From positions 310,001 to 374,000 of the forward strand of contig NZ_JAIVAP010000001.1 in the NCBI RefSeq assembly GCF_020171945.1: a stretch of DNA of 64,000 bases. The letters run 5' to 3'. Under the pieces are notes generated by a model. It ran no database searches, had not been told where the DNA came from, and saw only the letters and a list, made by a program, of their open reading frames with translations. This DNA is from Bacillus infantis (GTDB lineage Bacteria; Bacillota; Bacilli; Bacillales; Cytobacillaceae). Both the position numbers and the translations under genes were made by a program. The stretch's first letter is position 1; each line of letters begins with the position of its first letter. Shown piece after piece: positions 7,276-15,610 of this stretch.

Positions 7276-9012
7276 CTATTCTTCTCCTTTGTCCGGCAGC
7301 GTAAAGGAGACTGTGGTCCCTTCATTCAGCCTGCTGTCAAAAATCAGTCCGGCTTTTTCCCCAAAAAGCATTGCCAGCCTTCTGTTTACATTATATATAC
7401 CAAGTCCGGTCCCTGTCAGGGAAGGTACGTGGCCCCTTGCCAGCTCATGCAGGCGTTCTGTGCCGATTCCCGCTCCATTGTCAGAAACAGATACTTCTGT
7501 CCCTTCTTCTTTTACGGCAGCATAAATGATGATCCTGCAGTCAGCTTCCTTATCCTTGATGCCATGCTTGACTGCATTCTCTACAAGCGGCTGGAGTGTC
7601 AGCGGCGGGATTTGAGCAGAAAGTGCTTCCTCTTCTATCCGGAATTCTGTTTTAAGCCTGTCAGAAAATCTTGCTTCTTCTATTTCCAAGTAGGCTTGTA
7701 CATGCTTTAATTCTTCCTTCAAAGTCGTTCGTTCCAAAGTTGTCCCCGTAAGATTCTGCCTCAGGAAATGGGATAGCGACAAGAGCAGCTTGCGGGCTTT
7801 CTTTGGATCAATCCGAATCAGGGAAACGATTACATTCAAAGTATTAAACAAAAAGTGCGGGCTGATTTGTGCCTGCAGAGCCTTGATTTCTGCCTCCTTC
7901 GCAAGCTGGAATGCTTTTTCGCCCCTTGCAGCATCGAGCTGATTGCTAAGGAGCATGCTCAGGCCGGATATCAATTCAATCACGACATTTGTGATTTCTT
8001 TTTCTGACTTAAAATAGAATTTCAAGGTGCCGATGGTCTGTCCCCTTTCCTTCAGCGGAGCAATGGCGGCAGCACCAAGCGGGCATGACGGACTGCTGCA
8101 GCTGATATCATTCCTGCCGGCAATGATCAAGGCTCCTTTGGCAAGCACCTTCCTGGTTATATCTGTTTGGATCAGATGTCCTGATTTGTGATGGTCATCA
8201 GCTGTGCCAATATGAGACAGGATGCGTTCATCATCTGTAATCGACACGGCGCTTGCATTGACTTCGTGGTAAAGGATCCGGCATACCTCTTCTGCCGCAT
8301 CGATGGTCATCCCTTTTCGCAGATGCTTCAAAGTCTGGCGTGCCAGCCGCAGGGATTTCTGCGCCTGGATGGCTGCAGCTTTTTCCTCTTCATTCACTAC
8401 GCTTTTAATGATCAGCAGGAAAATGGCACAGCCGACTCCATTGGCGAGAATCATGGGCAGACCGATGGTTTCGACCAAAGCAGAAGCTTTGCTGTAAGGC
8501 CTTGAGAGAAGAAGGATGATAAGCATCTGCACACTTTCGGCCATGGCTCCGATAAAAAACGCTGTCGATAGCTTCACATGCCTGTTTTTCTTATGCAGGA
8601 TGCTTGCAATGATCCCAGCAAAGATTGAAGCCAAGCCGCAGGAAAAAGCCGTAAAGCCGCCCAATGTAAAACGGTGGATTCCTGCCACCAGTCCGGCGCC
8701 AATCCCTACCCTGTATCCGCCGAATAGTCCGGCAAGAACCACGCCGATCACCCTGGAGTTTGCAATGGCTTCATCTGAAGAAAGCTCTGAAGCCCAGCGG
8801 CTGAACTGCAGGGTATCCGTGTCAAAACTGACACCGGTATAGGTGCCGAATATACCGAAGAATCCAAAAAAAAGAACAGCGACCCACCGCTGTTTTGCCG
8901 TTAATGATTCCTGGTATATCATTTCGCGGAAAAAACGGAATCTGGTCAAAATGAAGGCAATGGTAACAATCAGGCCAAGCCTCTCGAGCATTGTCAGCAG
9001 CAGCTCGAACAT
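7276..9012 (-). CDS. lytS: LytS-type sensor histidine kinase
   Basis: A 578-residue sensor. The N-terminal 5TM-5TMR_LYT membrane domain (about 1-200) holds GTYTGVSFDTD and GGYRVGIGAGLVAGIHRF. A GAF-like domain follows with cysteines in SCSSPSCPLG, then a His_kinase domain with phospho-acceptor His-386 in QISPHFLFNTLN and a HATPase domain (LVENAVKHG, DNGAGIG, GTGLGIYNVNRRL). Relatives (B. subtilis LytS, E. coli BtsS) respond to extracellular pyruvate. The start has GGAAGG upstream. The order lytS-lytT-cstA on one strand supports a sensing-uptake unit. Confidence 0.9.
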   Translation of the reverse strand: MFELLLTMLERLGLIVTIAFILTRFRFFREMIYQESLTAKQRWVAVLFFGFFGIFGTYTGVSFDTDTLQFSRWASELSSDEAIANSRVIGVVLAGLFGGYRVGIGAGLVAGIHRFTLGGFTAFSCGLASIFAGIIASILHKKNRHVKLSTAFFIGAMAESVQMLIILLLSRPYSKASALVETIGLPMILANGVGCAIFLLIIKSVVNEEEKAAAIQAQKSLRLARQTLKHLRKGMTIDAAEEVCRILYHEVNASAVSITDDERILSHIGTADDHHKSGHLIQTDITRKVLAKGALIIAGRNDISCSSPSCPLGAAAIAPLKERGQTIGTLKFYFKSEKEITNVVIELISGLSMLLSNQLDAARGEKAFQLAKEAEIKALQAQISPHFLFNTLNVIVSLIRIDPKKARKLLLSLSHFLRQNLTGTTLERTTLKEELKHVQAYLEIEEARFSDRLKTEFRIEEEALSAQIPPLTLQPLVENAVKHGIKDKEADCRIIIYAAVKEEGTEVSVSDNGAGIGTERLHELARGHVPSLTGTGLGIYNVNRRLAMLFGEKAGLIFDSRLNEGTTVSFTLPDKGEE

Positions 9013-9095
9013 ATGGACACCTTCTTCCTTCCAGTAGATTGCCCCTATTTTACTATAATTTCTGAAGCTTTACTATTATCCAGGAAAAGAGACTG

Positions 9096-9127
9096 CAAAA
9101 AAGCACCTGCCGGCAAGGCAGGTGCTT
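9096..9127 (-). terminator. terminator after the 48-aa membrane protein
   Basis: Stem AAGCACCTGCC / GGCAGGTGCTT with a 5-nt loop, followed on the minus strand by TTTTTT. It separates the small gene from lytS. Confidence 0.8.
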
Positions 9128-9133
9128 CACTAT

Positions 9134-9280
9134 TCAGGCTAATATTAAAAGCGCAACCATGACAACAGATGGGAGGCCGTAGTAGAGAGCATTTCTGAAT
9201 AAAATCTCATTAGTATCCTGGTTCTCCCACCCTTTGTATTCTGGACGCCTGCGGGTATACCATTCGCCATATGTCTGCAT
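9134..9280 (-). CDS. small membrane protein, 48 aa
   Basis: Starts MQTYGEWYTRRRPEYKGWEN and ends with a single hydrophobic helix (GLPSVVMVALLILA). The start is set by AAAGGGTGA 7 nt upstream; an upstream ATG would add 30 residues with no ribosome site. It has the look of a small single-pass Bacillus membrane protein of unknown role. It follows the Nudix gene on the same strand with a 61-bp gap. Confidence 0.6.
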   Translation of the reverse strand: MQTYGEWYTRRRPEYKGWENQDTNEILFRNALYYGLPSVVMVALLILA

Positions 9281-9341
9281 GATTTTCACCCTTTCTTTTA
9301 TCTGTTCTATACCCGTGCAGGCAGAAGAGTACACATTTAAA

Positions 9342-9791
9342 CTATAAGTAACGGTTAAGATAACTTTCAAGTCCGGCTGGGAAAAGTATTTCCCTCTTTT
9401 CTATAAAAGATATAACCGGTATCCATTTTGCTTCCGAATTTCTCCCGTTTTCGTTGACTGGAATGGAATCTTCTTCGTATAGTGACTCATTCACAAGCTC
9501 TGCCTCATAAAGCTGTGTCAATTCATGTCTTGTAATCCCGTTGAGGGAGTAAATGTTTTCCACGCAGGCAATATAATTCACTATATTGATCTCTGCTCCT
9601 ATCTCTTCCATGAACTCTCTTTTCAAAGCATCTATCGAGGTCTCCCCAAGTTCTATCGTTCCTCCGAGCGGGCGGTAAAAGACCCCCTCACCCTTTGAAT
9701 GTTTACCGCTGAGCTTTTCGACCAGGATGCGGCCGTCCTTATAAATAATGCCCAATGTATTCGCTCTTGGCCTTTCCACTATCTTCAGCAC
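9342..9791 (-). CDS. Nudix hydrolase
   Basis: A 149-residue protein with a Nudix box starting GGTIELGETSIDALK and continuing REFMEEIG (about residues 43-65), which matches GX5EX7REUXEEXGU. These enzymes cleave nucleoside diphosphates linked to another moiety. The substrate cannot be inferred. The ATG has AGAGGTGC upstream and is divergent from bioY, with about 95 bp between the two starts. Confidence 0.85.
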   Translation of the reverse strand: MLKIVERPRANTLGIIYKDGRILVEKLSGKHSKGEGVFYRPLGGTIELGETSIDALKREFMEEIGAEINIVNYIACVENIYSLNGITRHELTQLYEAELVNESLYEEDSIPVNENGRNSEAKWIPVISFIEKREILFPAGLESYLNRYL

Positions 9792-9796
9792 CTCTT

Positions 9797-9827
9797 TTGT
9801 AAACCTGATTAAATTTTAGTTGACATA
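9797..9827. promoter_or_regulatory. candidate BirA operator overlapping the bioY promoter
   Basis: TTGTAAACC, 13 bp, then GTTGACATA resembles the TTGTTAACC...GGTTAACAA biotin-repressor site of Firmicutes. The right half overlaps a -35 TTGACA (9820-9825); a -10 TATTCT lies near 9844. Occupation by BirA with biotinyl-AMP would block bioY. Confidence 0.5.
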
Positions 9828-9885
9828 TAGTCGTTTTCCATCTTATTCTTATTTTAGTATAAAACTTTGCTGGGAGGCATATTTC

Positions 9886-10482
9886 ATGAAAAAGAAATTG
9901 ACACCGCTCCATCTTTCTTTGGCCGGTATGTTTACCGCGCTAATGGCGATTGGAGCAAATATCACATCATTCGTCCCATTTATGGTGATCGGAGGGGTCC
10001 CTATCACCCTGCAGACATTCATCGCCATCCTGTCCGGCGCCATCCTTGGCAGCAGGCTGTCAGCCATCGCCATGACTGTATATGCCTTGGTTGGAATCGC
10101 AGGTGTCCCTGTGTTTGCAAAATTCGGATCCGGCTTTGCGACTGTCATCAGCCCGACCTTCGGCTTCATCCTTACATATATTCTTGCAGCTTATGCAACA
10201 GGGAAGATAATTGAAAAGAATTCCAGCAAAGCATCTTATATCACAGCTGCGCTGGTGGGACTGGCCATCAATTATATACTGGGGACAAACTATATGTATT
10301 TTGCTTATAAACTGTGGTTTGCAGCCCCGGAAGGCTTCACCTATGCAATGGCGTGGATCTGGATGCTGGTTCCGCTGCCAAAGGATATTATCCTTTCCGT
10401 ACTGGCAGGCCTTCTTGCTTTAAGGCTGAATCGAAATGCGCTTTCTGGCAGCCGCTTGAACAAACTGAAACAATCAGCATGA
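9886..10482 (+). CDS. bioY: biotin transporter BioY
   Basis: A 198-residue membrane protein with about six helices and the BioY core: GANITSFVPFMVIGGVPITL, a long hydrophobic loop with ILGSRLSAIAMTVYALVGIAGVP, and GLAINYILGTNYMYF. BioY is the substrate-binding S component for biotin uptake, working alone or with an ECF module located elsewhere. GGGAGG lies 8 nt before the ATG. It is monocistronic with its own terminator. The upstream BirA-like site suggests repression by biotin. Confidence 0.92.
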   Translation: MKKKLTPLHLSLAGMFTALMAIGANITSFVPFMVIGGVPITLQTFIAILSGAILGSRLSAIAMTVYALVGIAGVPVFAKFGSGFATVISPTFGFILTYILAAYATGKIIEKNSSKASYITAALVGLAINYILGTNYMYFAYKLWFAAPEGFTYAMAWIWMLVPLPKDIILSVLAGLLALRLNRNALSGSRLNKLKQSA

Positions 10483-10490
10483 TAATGGCC

Positions 10491-10524
10491 AAAAAGATTC
10501 TGTCCGGATGGGCAGAATCTTTTG
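10491..10524 (+). terminator. terminator after bioY
   Basis: AAAAGATTCTG / CAGAATCTTTT stem with a 10-nt loop, starting 9 nt after the stop codon. Confidence 0.75.
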
Positions 10525-10605
10525 CTTCAGCAGGCATTGGAAATGTTTGTCCTTCCCGGCAGCTCGGCTGCATATACTATACCAAACTGCTTTTGGGAGG
10601 TACTT

Positions 10606-10878
10606 ATGTTTCAGCTTTTGGAAAAGACCATAATCATGATGGCTTCACTGAGGATTTTTTCGGGAAGCCTTGAAATTTTGGCGGCATTTCTGATCATCAA
10701 ATACAATGATGTTGAAAAAGCTCTCGTATTGAACAGTTCCCTCGCCCTCGTTGGCCCGCTCATCTTAATAGCAACAACCACCATAGGGCTCATTGGCCTT
10801 GCCGACAAGGTATCGTTCACAAAGATGCTTTGGGTATTCGCCGGTGTCGGCTGCATTTTGTATGGTGTAAAGAGCTGA
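10606..10878 (+). CDS. yqhV: YqhV family membrane protein (DUF2619)
   Basis: A 90-residue protein with three predicted membrane helices (about 12-33, 45-65 and 72-88). The pattern MASLRIFSGSLEILAAFLI...NDVEKALVLNSSLALVGPLI matches B. subtilis YqhV, a small membrane protein encoded near the spoIIIA operon in that species. Here it stands alone between bioY and a subtilisin gene. GGGAGG lies 5 nt before the ATG. Function unknown. Confidence 0.75.
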   Translation: MFQLLEKTIIMMASLRIFSGSLEILAAFLIIKYNDVEKALVLNSSLALVGPLILIATTTIGLIGLADKVSFTKMLWVFAGVGCILYGVKS

Positions 10879-10983
10879 GTGCTGGCTCCTTGACTAAGCT
10901 TATTTATGAATTGGACCTTATTTGCTAGCTTAATTAAATTTTTTTCACTTCCCCTATTTATAGCTTTCAGTTGGAATGTGGCT

Positions 10984-11114
10984 ATTGATTTCCGTTCCAG
11001 GCACTTCACTTTCAGTAGAACGGCACTGAGCCTTCACGCTTGCGCATTGCGGGGGGTCTCAGCTCTGCCGCTGCTTTCCCACTAGAGTCTGCGCTACTTC
11101 CATTCCAATCAACA
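10984..11114. repeat. dispersed imperfect-palindrome repeat, copy 1
   Basis: About 130 bp running from TTGATTTCCGTTCCAGGCAC to CCAATCAAC with inverted ends. A second copy lies at 52458-52587 in the same orientation. The copy is diverged in its centre. The rest of the 10879-11270 gap holds only the terminator of the leftward protease gene. Confidence 0.8.
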
Positions 11115-11227
11115 GATGTTTAATCATTCTTTGGGATTTTTTCTGAGAATATCAAGGGTTTATAAGGACACTAGCATTTTTTTATTATGAAAAAGCATCA
11201 CACTGGGAGAAAATATTCTCCACAAAG

Positions 11228-11270
11228 AAAAGGACCTGCCCACTTTTACAGCGGCTGGCCCTTTTTTCTA
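11228..11270 (-). terminator. terminator after the subtilisin-like protease
   Basis: On the minus strand a 12-bp stem with one mismatch (AAAGGGCCAGCC / GGCAGGTCCTTT) ends in TTTTC, directly after the stop codon. Confidence 0.65.
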
Positions 11271-12614
11271 TTATTCAGCTGCTGCTGCAAGTGCAGCATT
11301 GATATCAATCAGGCCATTCCCGAAGTAGGCATCTCTGCCTTTTTCCCCAATATCCCTCGCTGTACCTTTAATTATATTCATGACCTGCCTGTTTGACAGA
11401 TCTGGATTGACTGAAAGAATGAGCCCTGCAAGTCCTGCTACATGCGGGCTTGCCATGGATGTGCCTGATAGGGCTGCATACTGATTTTTAAAATAGGTGC
11501 TTGGAATATACACACCTGGTGCTGTTACATCAATATAATAACCATAATTAGAGAAATCAGCTTTATCTCCAGTATAGCTCACAGCCGACACACTGAGCAC
11601 TTCCGGAAAGGCAGCCGGAAATGAAGGCTGTTCAGAGTTGTCATTCCCTGCGGCTGAAATGAGGACCGCTCCCTTGTCATAAGCATACCGGATTGCTTCC
11701 TCGAGGAATGCAGACGGCTGGTAATTGCCTAGGCTCAGGTTAATGACATCCGCTCCATGATCCGCTGCCCAGATAATCCCCTTGGCGATATCGAATGTAT
11801 AACCGTAGCCCTTGCTGCCCATTGCCTTTACCGGCATAATTCTATTGTTCCAGGTAATTCCTGCAATTCCTTCGCCATTGTTCGTTTCAGAGGCTATGAT
11901 GCCTGCAACGTGGGTGCCATGGCCATTGTCGTCGTCAAAATTGCTGCTGTTCTCCATGACATTATAGCCTTTCATCAGACGTCTCCTGAGATCGGGATGA
12001 TCCATATCCACCCCTGTATCGACAACGGCAATGATGATATCTTCGTCTCCCTTTGAGATATCCCAGGCTTTTTCAATATCGATGGCAGGCAGGTTCCATT
12101 GATAGTTTTCTCTATAAAGCAGGTCATTCGGCAGCTGAGTTTCATTTTGCATCAAAATGAAGTTAGGCTCTGCATATACGACATCAGGCCGCTGCCTGAA
12201 AAACTGCAGAAGATCCGCAGTTGTCATACTGTCAGACTGAAAAACAAAGATGGAATCCATATGCCGGAAAAATTCTGCATCTAGTCCGGCCGCAAGACTG
12301 TCAAGCTCATCATCGTCAGGAGGACCGGAAAATTTCACTGTAGCTTCATGCTCTTTATAGTGGCTCTTATCCTTTGGGTTATGATGGATGATCTTCACAT
12401 CTTCATCCCCGTTGAGGAGTGATTTAATTTTTTCACCCTGTTCTATTGCATTAATATTCAGCAGGCGGCTTGAGCTTTGCTGAAAAGGTTGTGTATGCCC
12501 GGAAAGGCCCCCTTCATCAGTCCTATCCTGGTTGTTCCCCGGCAGCCGGAATAACATCATAACAGCCGCAAACAGCGCTGCAGCACTGATGAGGGCTGCG
12601 ATCATTCTTTTCAT
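11271..12614 (-). CDS. S8 family serine peptidase (subtilisin-like)
   Basis: A 447-residue exported protease. An N-terminal signal or anchor helix (4-24) is followed by a propeptide-like region to about 150. The catalytic domain then shows all three motifs: Asp in VVDTGVDMDHPDL, His in NGHGTHVAGI and Ser in LSGTSMASPHVAGLAG. The oxyanion Asn lies in ISAAGNDNS. The start has GAGGTGC upstream. The gene stands alone with a terminator. It probably acts at the cell surface or is released; the presence of the full triad argues for activity. Confidence 0.92.
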   Translation of the reverse strand: MKRMIAALISAAALFAAVMMLFRLPGNNQDRTDEGGLSGHTQPFQQSSSRLLNINAIEQGEKIKSLLNGDEDVKIIHHNPKDKSHYKEHEATVKFSGPPDDDELDSLAAGLDAEFFRHMDSIFVFQSDSMTTADLLQFFRQRPDVVYAEPNFILMQNETQLPNDLLYRENYQWNLPAIDIEKAWDISKGDEDIIIAVVDTGVDMDHPDLRRRLMKGYNVMENSSNFDDDNGHGTHVAGIIASETNNGEGIAGITWNNRIMPVKAMGSKGYGYTFDIAKGIIWAADHGADVINLSLGNYQPSAFLEEAIRYAYDKGAVLISAAGNDNSEQPSFPAAFPEVLSVSAVSYTGDKADFSNYGYYIDVTAPGVYIPSTYFKNQYAALSGTSMASPHVAGLAGLILSVNPDLSNRQVMNIIKGTARDIGEKGRDAYFGNGLIDINAALAAAAE

Positions 12615-12782
12615 AAAAGTGCACCTCTGATTGTCAGTTTCCTTTTAGCGTGCTCATGAATGCAGATAATCATGATGGTAAACATTCACATGGGGGCATG
12701 GCCTGATGTTTAAATACAGGGAGTATACAATAGCTTCTTTTATAAAAAGCTAACAATAAAATTAACGGCAAAGGAGACTGGA

Positions 12783-13373
12783 ATGATCATTCGTATCTGG
12801 CTGATTTACTTATGGGATTTCCTTGATCCTGTTTATTATTGCTGCACAAGATTGTTTCATTTGAAGCTGGAGGAAAAGTACAGCGTATTCCGTGTCAGAA
12901 AGACGAAATATAGAGGGCCTGATATCATCCTATCAGACGGTTCGTCCCTTAAAAAGAATGATATCGTCATTAAAATCCATCTTCATAATTCAAGGCTTCT
13001 CAAGCAGCTAGTCCATATAAAAAGCCCGGTATCGAGAGGCAGAGCTTTAATCAGGATTGTAGGGGAATCCATGCCCTGTCTGGCCCTCCATCTCGAACAT
13101 CATCCTGACAGCGACTCCATCAAGGGGATCATCGGCATTACCATGATAAGCAAAGGCTACCAGATTCTTGGCTTTGAAAGACATCCTCTGGCACATAGGG
13201 GTTACATTCTCCTTAAACAGCTGATGCAGGCACCGATTTATTTTCTGTCCCAGCCCAAAGCTAAATGGAAGGATTTAAAGGAGGCTGCTCCTGCGTATCT
13301 TGTCATGACAAAGGAACAGCTTACAGCCAAGTATCTCCAATCCCTTTCTACAGCAATAAAAGCCGGATCGTAG
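12783..13373 (+). CDS. ykoP: YkoP family protein
   Basis: A 196-residue protein matching the pattern of B. subtilis YkoP: a hydrophobic N-terminus (WLIYLWDFLDPVYYCCTRLFH), then RGPDIILSDGSSLKKNDIVI and KIHLHNSRLL, and GIIGITMISKGYQILGFE. YkoP relatives occur in spore formers near membrane and glycosyltransferase genes (ykoS, ykoT), which in this window lie 23 kb away. Molecular role unknown. The AAAGGAGACTGGA ribosome site supports this start. Confidence 0.65.
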   Translation: MIIRIWLIYLWDFLDPVYYCCTRLFHLKLEEKYSVFRVRKTKYRGPDIILSDGSSLKKNDIVIKIHLHNSRLLKQLVHIKSPVSRGRALIRIVGESMPCLALHLEHHPDSDSIKGIIGITMISKGYQILGFERHPLAHRGYILLKQLMQAPIYFLSQPKAKWKDLKEAAPAYLVMTKEQLTAKYLQSLSTAIKAGS

Positions 13374-13424
13374 ATTTTTAACCATTTACTGTACAGGCAT
13401 TTACAGCCTGCTGCTGCATAGAAA

Positions 13425-13451
13425 AGGCACACTTCTTTTGGAAGTGTGCCT
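13425..13451. terminator. bidirectional terminator between ykoP and the CDF gene
   Basis: Stem AGGCACACTTC / GAAGTGTGCCT with a 5-nt loop. The T run is on the minus strand, so it chiefly ends the CDF transcript. Confidence 0.8.
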
Positions 13452-13459
13452 CATTATGT

Positions 13460-14416
13460 CTATTCCCTTTTCCAGGTAGTGATATTATCGGTTTCAAGGA
13501 TTCCCATCCTGACGTCGCCGACATCTGGATCTTTGAAAAGCTTATCCCGGACCCTGTAAATAATATCATCGGCAATAGCCAGGGAAAGGCCGGCTTTCAG
13601 CTCAATATAGCTTTCAATATGATACTTCCTTCCTTCCTGGAGGATGCGCATATCTTTAATATCGACTACGTCCGGATCTGATAGGATGGTGTCTGCCACC
13701 CGGTCTTCAATTTCCTTCGGTGCTGCAACACCAATCAGTCCAAGCGTGTTTTCATAGCCGATTTTGATGGCAATTCCCACCAGCAGGAATCCAATCAGGA
13801 TCGTACCTACCCCATCCAGGAAATAGAAGCCTGTCAGATGGGCAAGGATGATCGAAATAAGTGCCAGCAGAGCTCCGAATGTCGCGATGATATCTTCATA
13901 AAAGACAAGCCTTGTGGGCGGTGCAGCAAGGCGGACATTCTTAAAGGATGTCGTAAATACGCTAAACCCCTTCGCCCCGCTTTTTGTTTCATGGGCAATC
14001 TCTTTCATTGCCTTCACCAGGACTCCCCCATCCGTCAGGACGGCAAGAATCATAATGATGATATTCAGCCATAAATCAGATGATGCTTTGGGATGGACAA
14101 TTAGATCCCACCCTTTATGGATGGTTTCGTAAGCCATAATTGAAATCACAATGACTGCGACCAGTACGAATAAATTGACTACACGGCCAAAGCCGCTCGG
14201 AAATCTTTTTGTTGCTTCTTTCTCGGATATGGCGCTTCCGAAGAAAACGAATCCCTGGTTCAATGCATCAGCAACCGAATGAAGGGTCGTAGCAAACATG
14301 GCACCGCTGCCGCTTATCGCTGCTGCCACTCCTTTGGCAATGGCTAAAGCCGTATTCCCTACAGCGGCAATCCCTGAAGACTTATTCCCTCTTTTTAAAA
14401 ATGCAAGCAGTGACAT
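13460..14416 (-). CDS. cation diffusion facilitator family transporter (YdbO-like)
   Basis: A 318-residue CDF protein with six helices; the metal-site motif HSVADALNQ lies in helix 2 and YEDIIATFGALLALI in helix 5. A cytoplasmic C-terminal domain follows (ILSDPDVVDIKDMRIL). The family exports divalent metals (Zn, Co, Fe, Mn) in exchange for protons. It is distinct from the CzcD gene at 22 kb, with no His-rich N-terminus. The start is uncertain: the ATG at 14416 and the GTG at 14419 both sit almost on top of the GAGGGTGAT ribosome site. The gene follows the gerC end by less than 100 bp. Confidence 0.85.
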   Translation of the reverse strand: MSLLAFLKRGNKSSGIAAVGNTALAIAKGVAAAISGSGAMFATTLHSVADALNQGFVFFGSAISEKEATKRFPSGFGRVVNLFVLVAVIVISIMAYETIHKGWDLIVHPKASSDLWLNIIIMILAVLTDGGVLVKAMKEIAHETKSGAKGFSVFTTSFKNVRLAAPPTRLVFYEDIIATFGALLALISIILAHLTGFYFLDGVGTILIGFLLVGIAIKIGYENTLGLIGVAAPKEIEDRVADTILSDPDVVDIKDMRILQEGRKYHIESYIELKAGLSLAIADDIIYRVRDKLFKDPDVGDVRMGILETDNITTWKRE

Positions 14417-14506
14417 CACCCTCTATCTTTATAATCTTTGTATTTATATTTATTTACCATGATAAAGCGAAAGGCAAACCTCAAAAATAATAAAGGCTGG
14501 CAAGTA

Positions 14507-15610
14507 TCAATTGATGATGCCATTTCCGGAGATATGGATGCGCACTTCCGGTTTCACATCCACCTTTGCATAATACTCACTTCCCTTTATGTTTTCCCAT
14601 ATATCGGGGCGAAAAGCGATCAATTCTCTTCCAAGGCCCAGTACATCCGCTTTTTCTTCTTTAAGAATACTGAAAATTTCCTTTGCATCATCAGACATTT
14701 TTTGCGAGATTTTTCTGGAAAGCTCCTCGGAAATCTTTTTTTCGTGCAGATGATCAAGGGGATATTCTTCAATATCAATGTCGATCGACAGGCCGGCCTT
14801 GAATACCGCCCTTCCGTAGCTATAGGTGTAATTAAGCTCCCTTTTAACTTTGTTTACAGCAAAAGTGACCGTTTCTCCTTTTGACAGATTATAAACGAAC
14901 CTGCATTCCTTGTTCATCCTGTCCATGAACAGCAGCAAAAGGCTGCTTTGCTCAGGGGTGATGACCTTTCCGGTAAAAATTCTTTCATGAAACAATGCAC
15001 TCCCGCTTACTTCAATTTTTTTATTGGTCTCATTATTTTTTATATAAGGAACCATAAAGTCCTTTCCCTCGTCGAATAGGATGGTGCAGATATTCTGCAC
15101 TGTCAGCTCCTGGATTTCAGTGCTTTCTTCACTGTTAAGAAGCAATTCATACAAGAATTCACCGAGCAAGGGTTGATTTTTATGATTCTCAGCAAGCAGA
15201 GAACCTGCACTCCCTTCAGCCACTGCCACTTTGGCAACAATGGGTGTCCTCGGAATGCGGTAGACGATATCAAGGACATCATAGATATCCCTTTTGGCCA
15301 GCTCTTCCCCAAGAATCAGCACCTTGCTTTTGGAAGGGTCGAATTCCCCTGCGAGTGAGCGGTTGATTGCAAGCCTGGTGTCCTGTATATTCAGCCCCTC
15401 TCCCTTTGCAATTTCATTGGTTGCCTCCTGCTGGGGATTAGGAACCTTCGTTGTATTGCGGATGATCGAAGTACTTTCATATTTGCCGCCCTTTGTCAGA
15501 TCGAAGGCGGAAATATAAACAAGGCGGGAATTTTTCAAGAGCCTTTCATCCCAGCAGCCGCCAAGGATGAGCACGATAATAAGCAGCCATGCAAGCTTAA
15601 AGGTTCTCAC
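14507..15610 (-). CDS. gerC: spore germination protein, Ger(x)C family
   Basis: A 367-residue lipoprotein, the C subunit of a GerA-type germinant receptor in the spore inner membrane. The signal peptide ends in lipobox LGGC (Cys-19 acylated). The family motifs follow: CWDERLLKNSRLV, TTKVPNPQQEATNEIAKGEG and FDPSKSKVLILGEELA. The GTG start overlaps the gerB stop as GTGA, and AAGGGGAT lies upstream. It closes the operon. Confidence 0.9.
   Translation of the reverse strand: MRTFKLAWLLIIVLILGGCWDERLLKNSRLVYISAFDLTKGGKYESTSIIRNTTKVPNPQQEATNEIAKGEGLNIQDTRLAINRSLAGEFDPSKSKVLILGEELAKRDIYDVLDIVYRIPRTPIVAKVAVAEGSAGSLLAENHKNQPLLGEFLYELLLNSEESTEIQELTVQNICTILFDEGKDFMVPYIKNNETNKKIEVSGSALFHERIFTGKVITPEQSSLLLLFMDRMNKECRFVYNLSKGETVTFAVNKVKRELNYTYSYGRAVFKAGLSIDIDIEEYPLDHLHEKKISEELSRKISQKMSDDAKEIFSILKEEKADVLGLGRELIAFRPDIWENIKGSEYYAKVDVKPEVRIHISGNGIIN

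Noticed and set aside
8188-8842. Long rightward frames opposite lytS
   Set aside because: Shadow frames of a clearly recognised kinase gene; no ribosome sites and no protein-like motifs.
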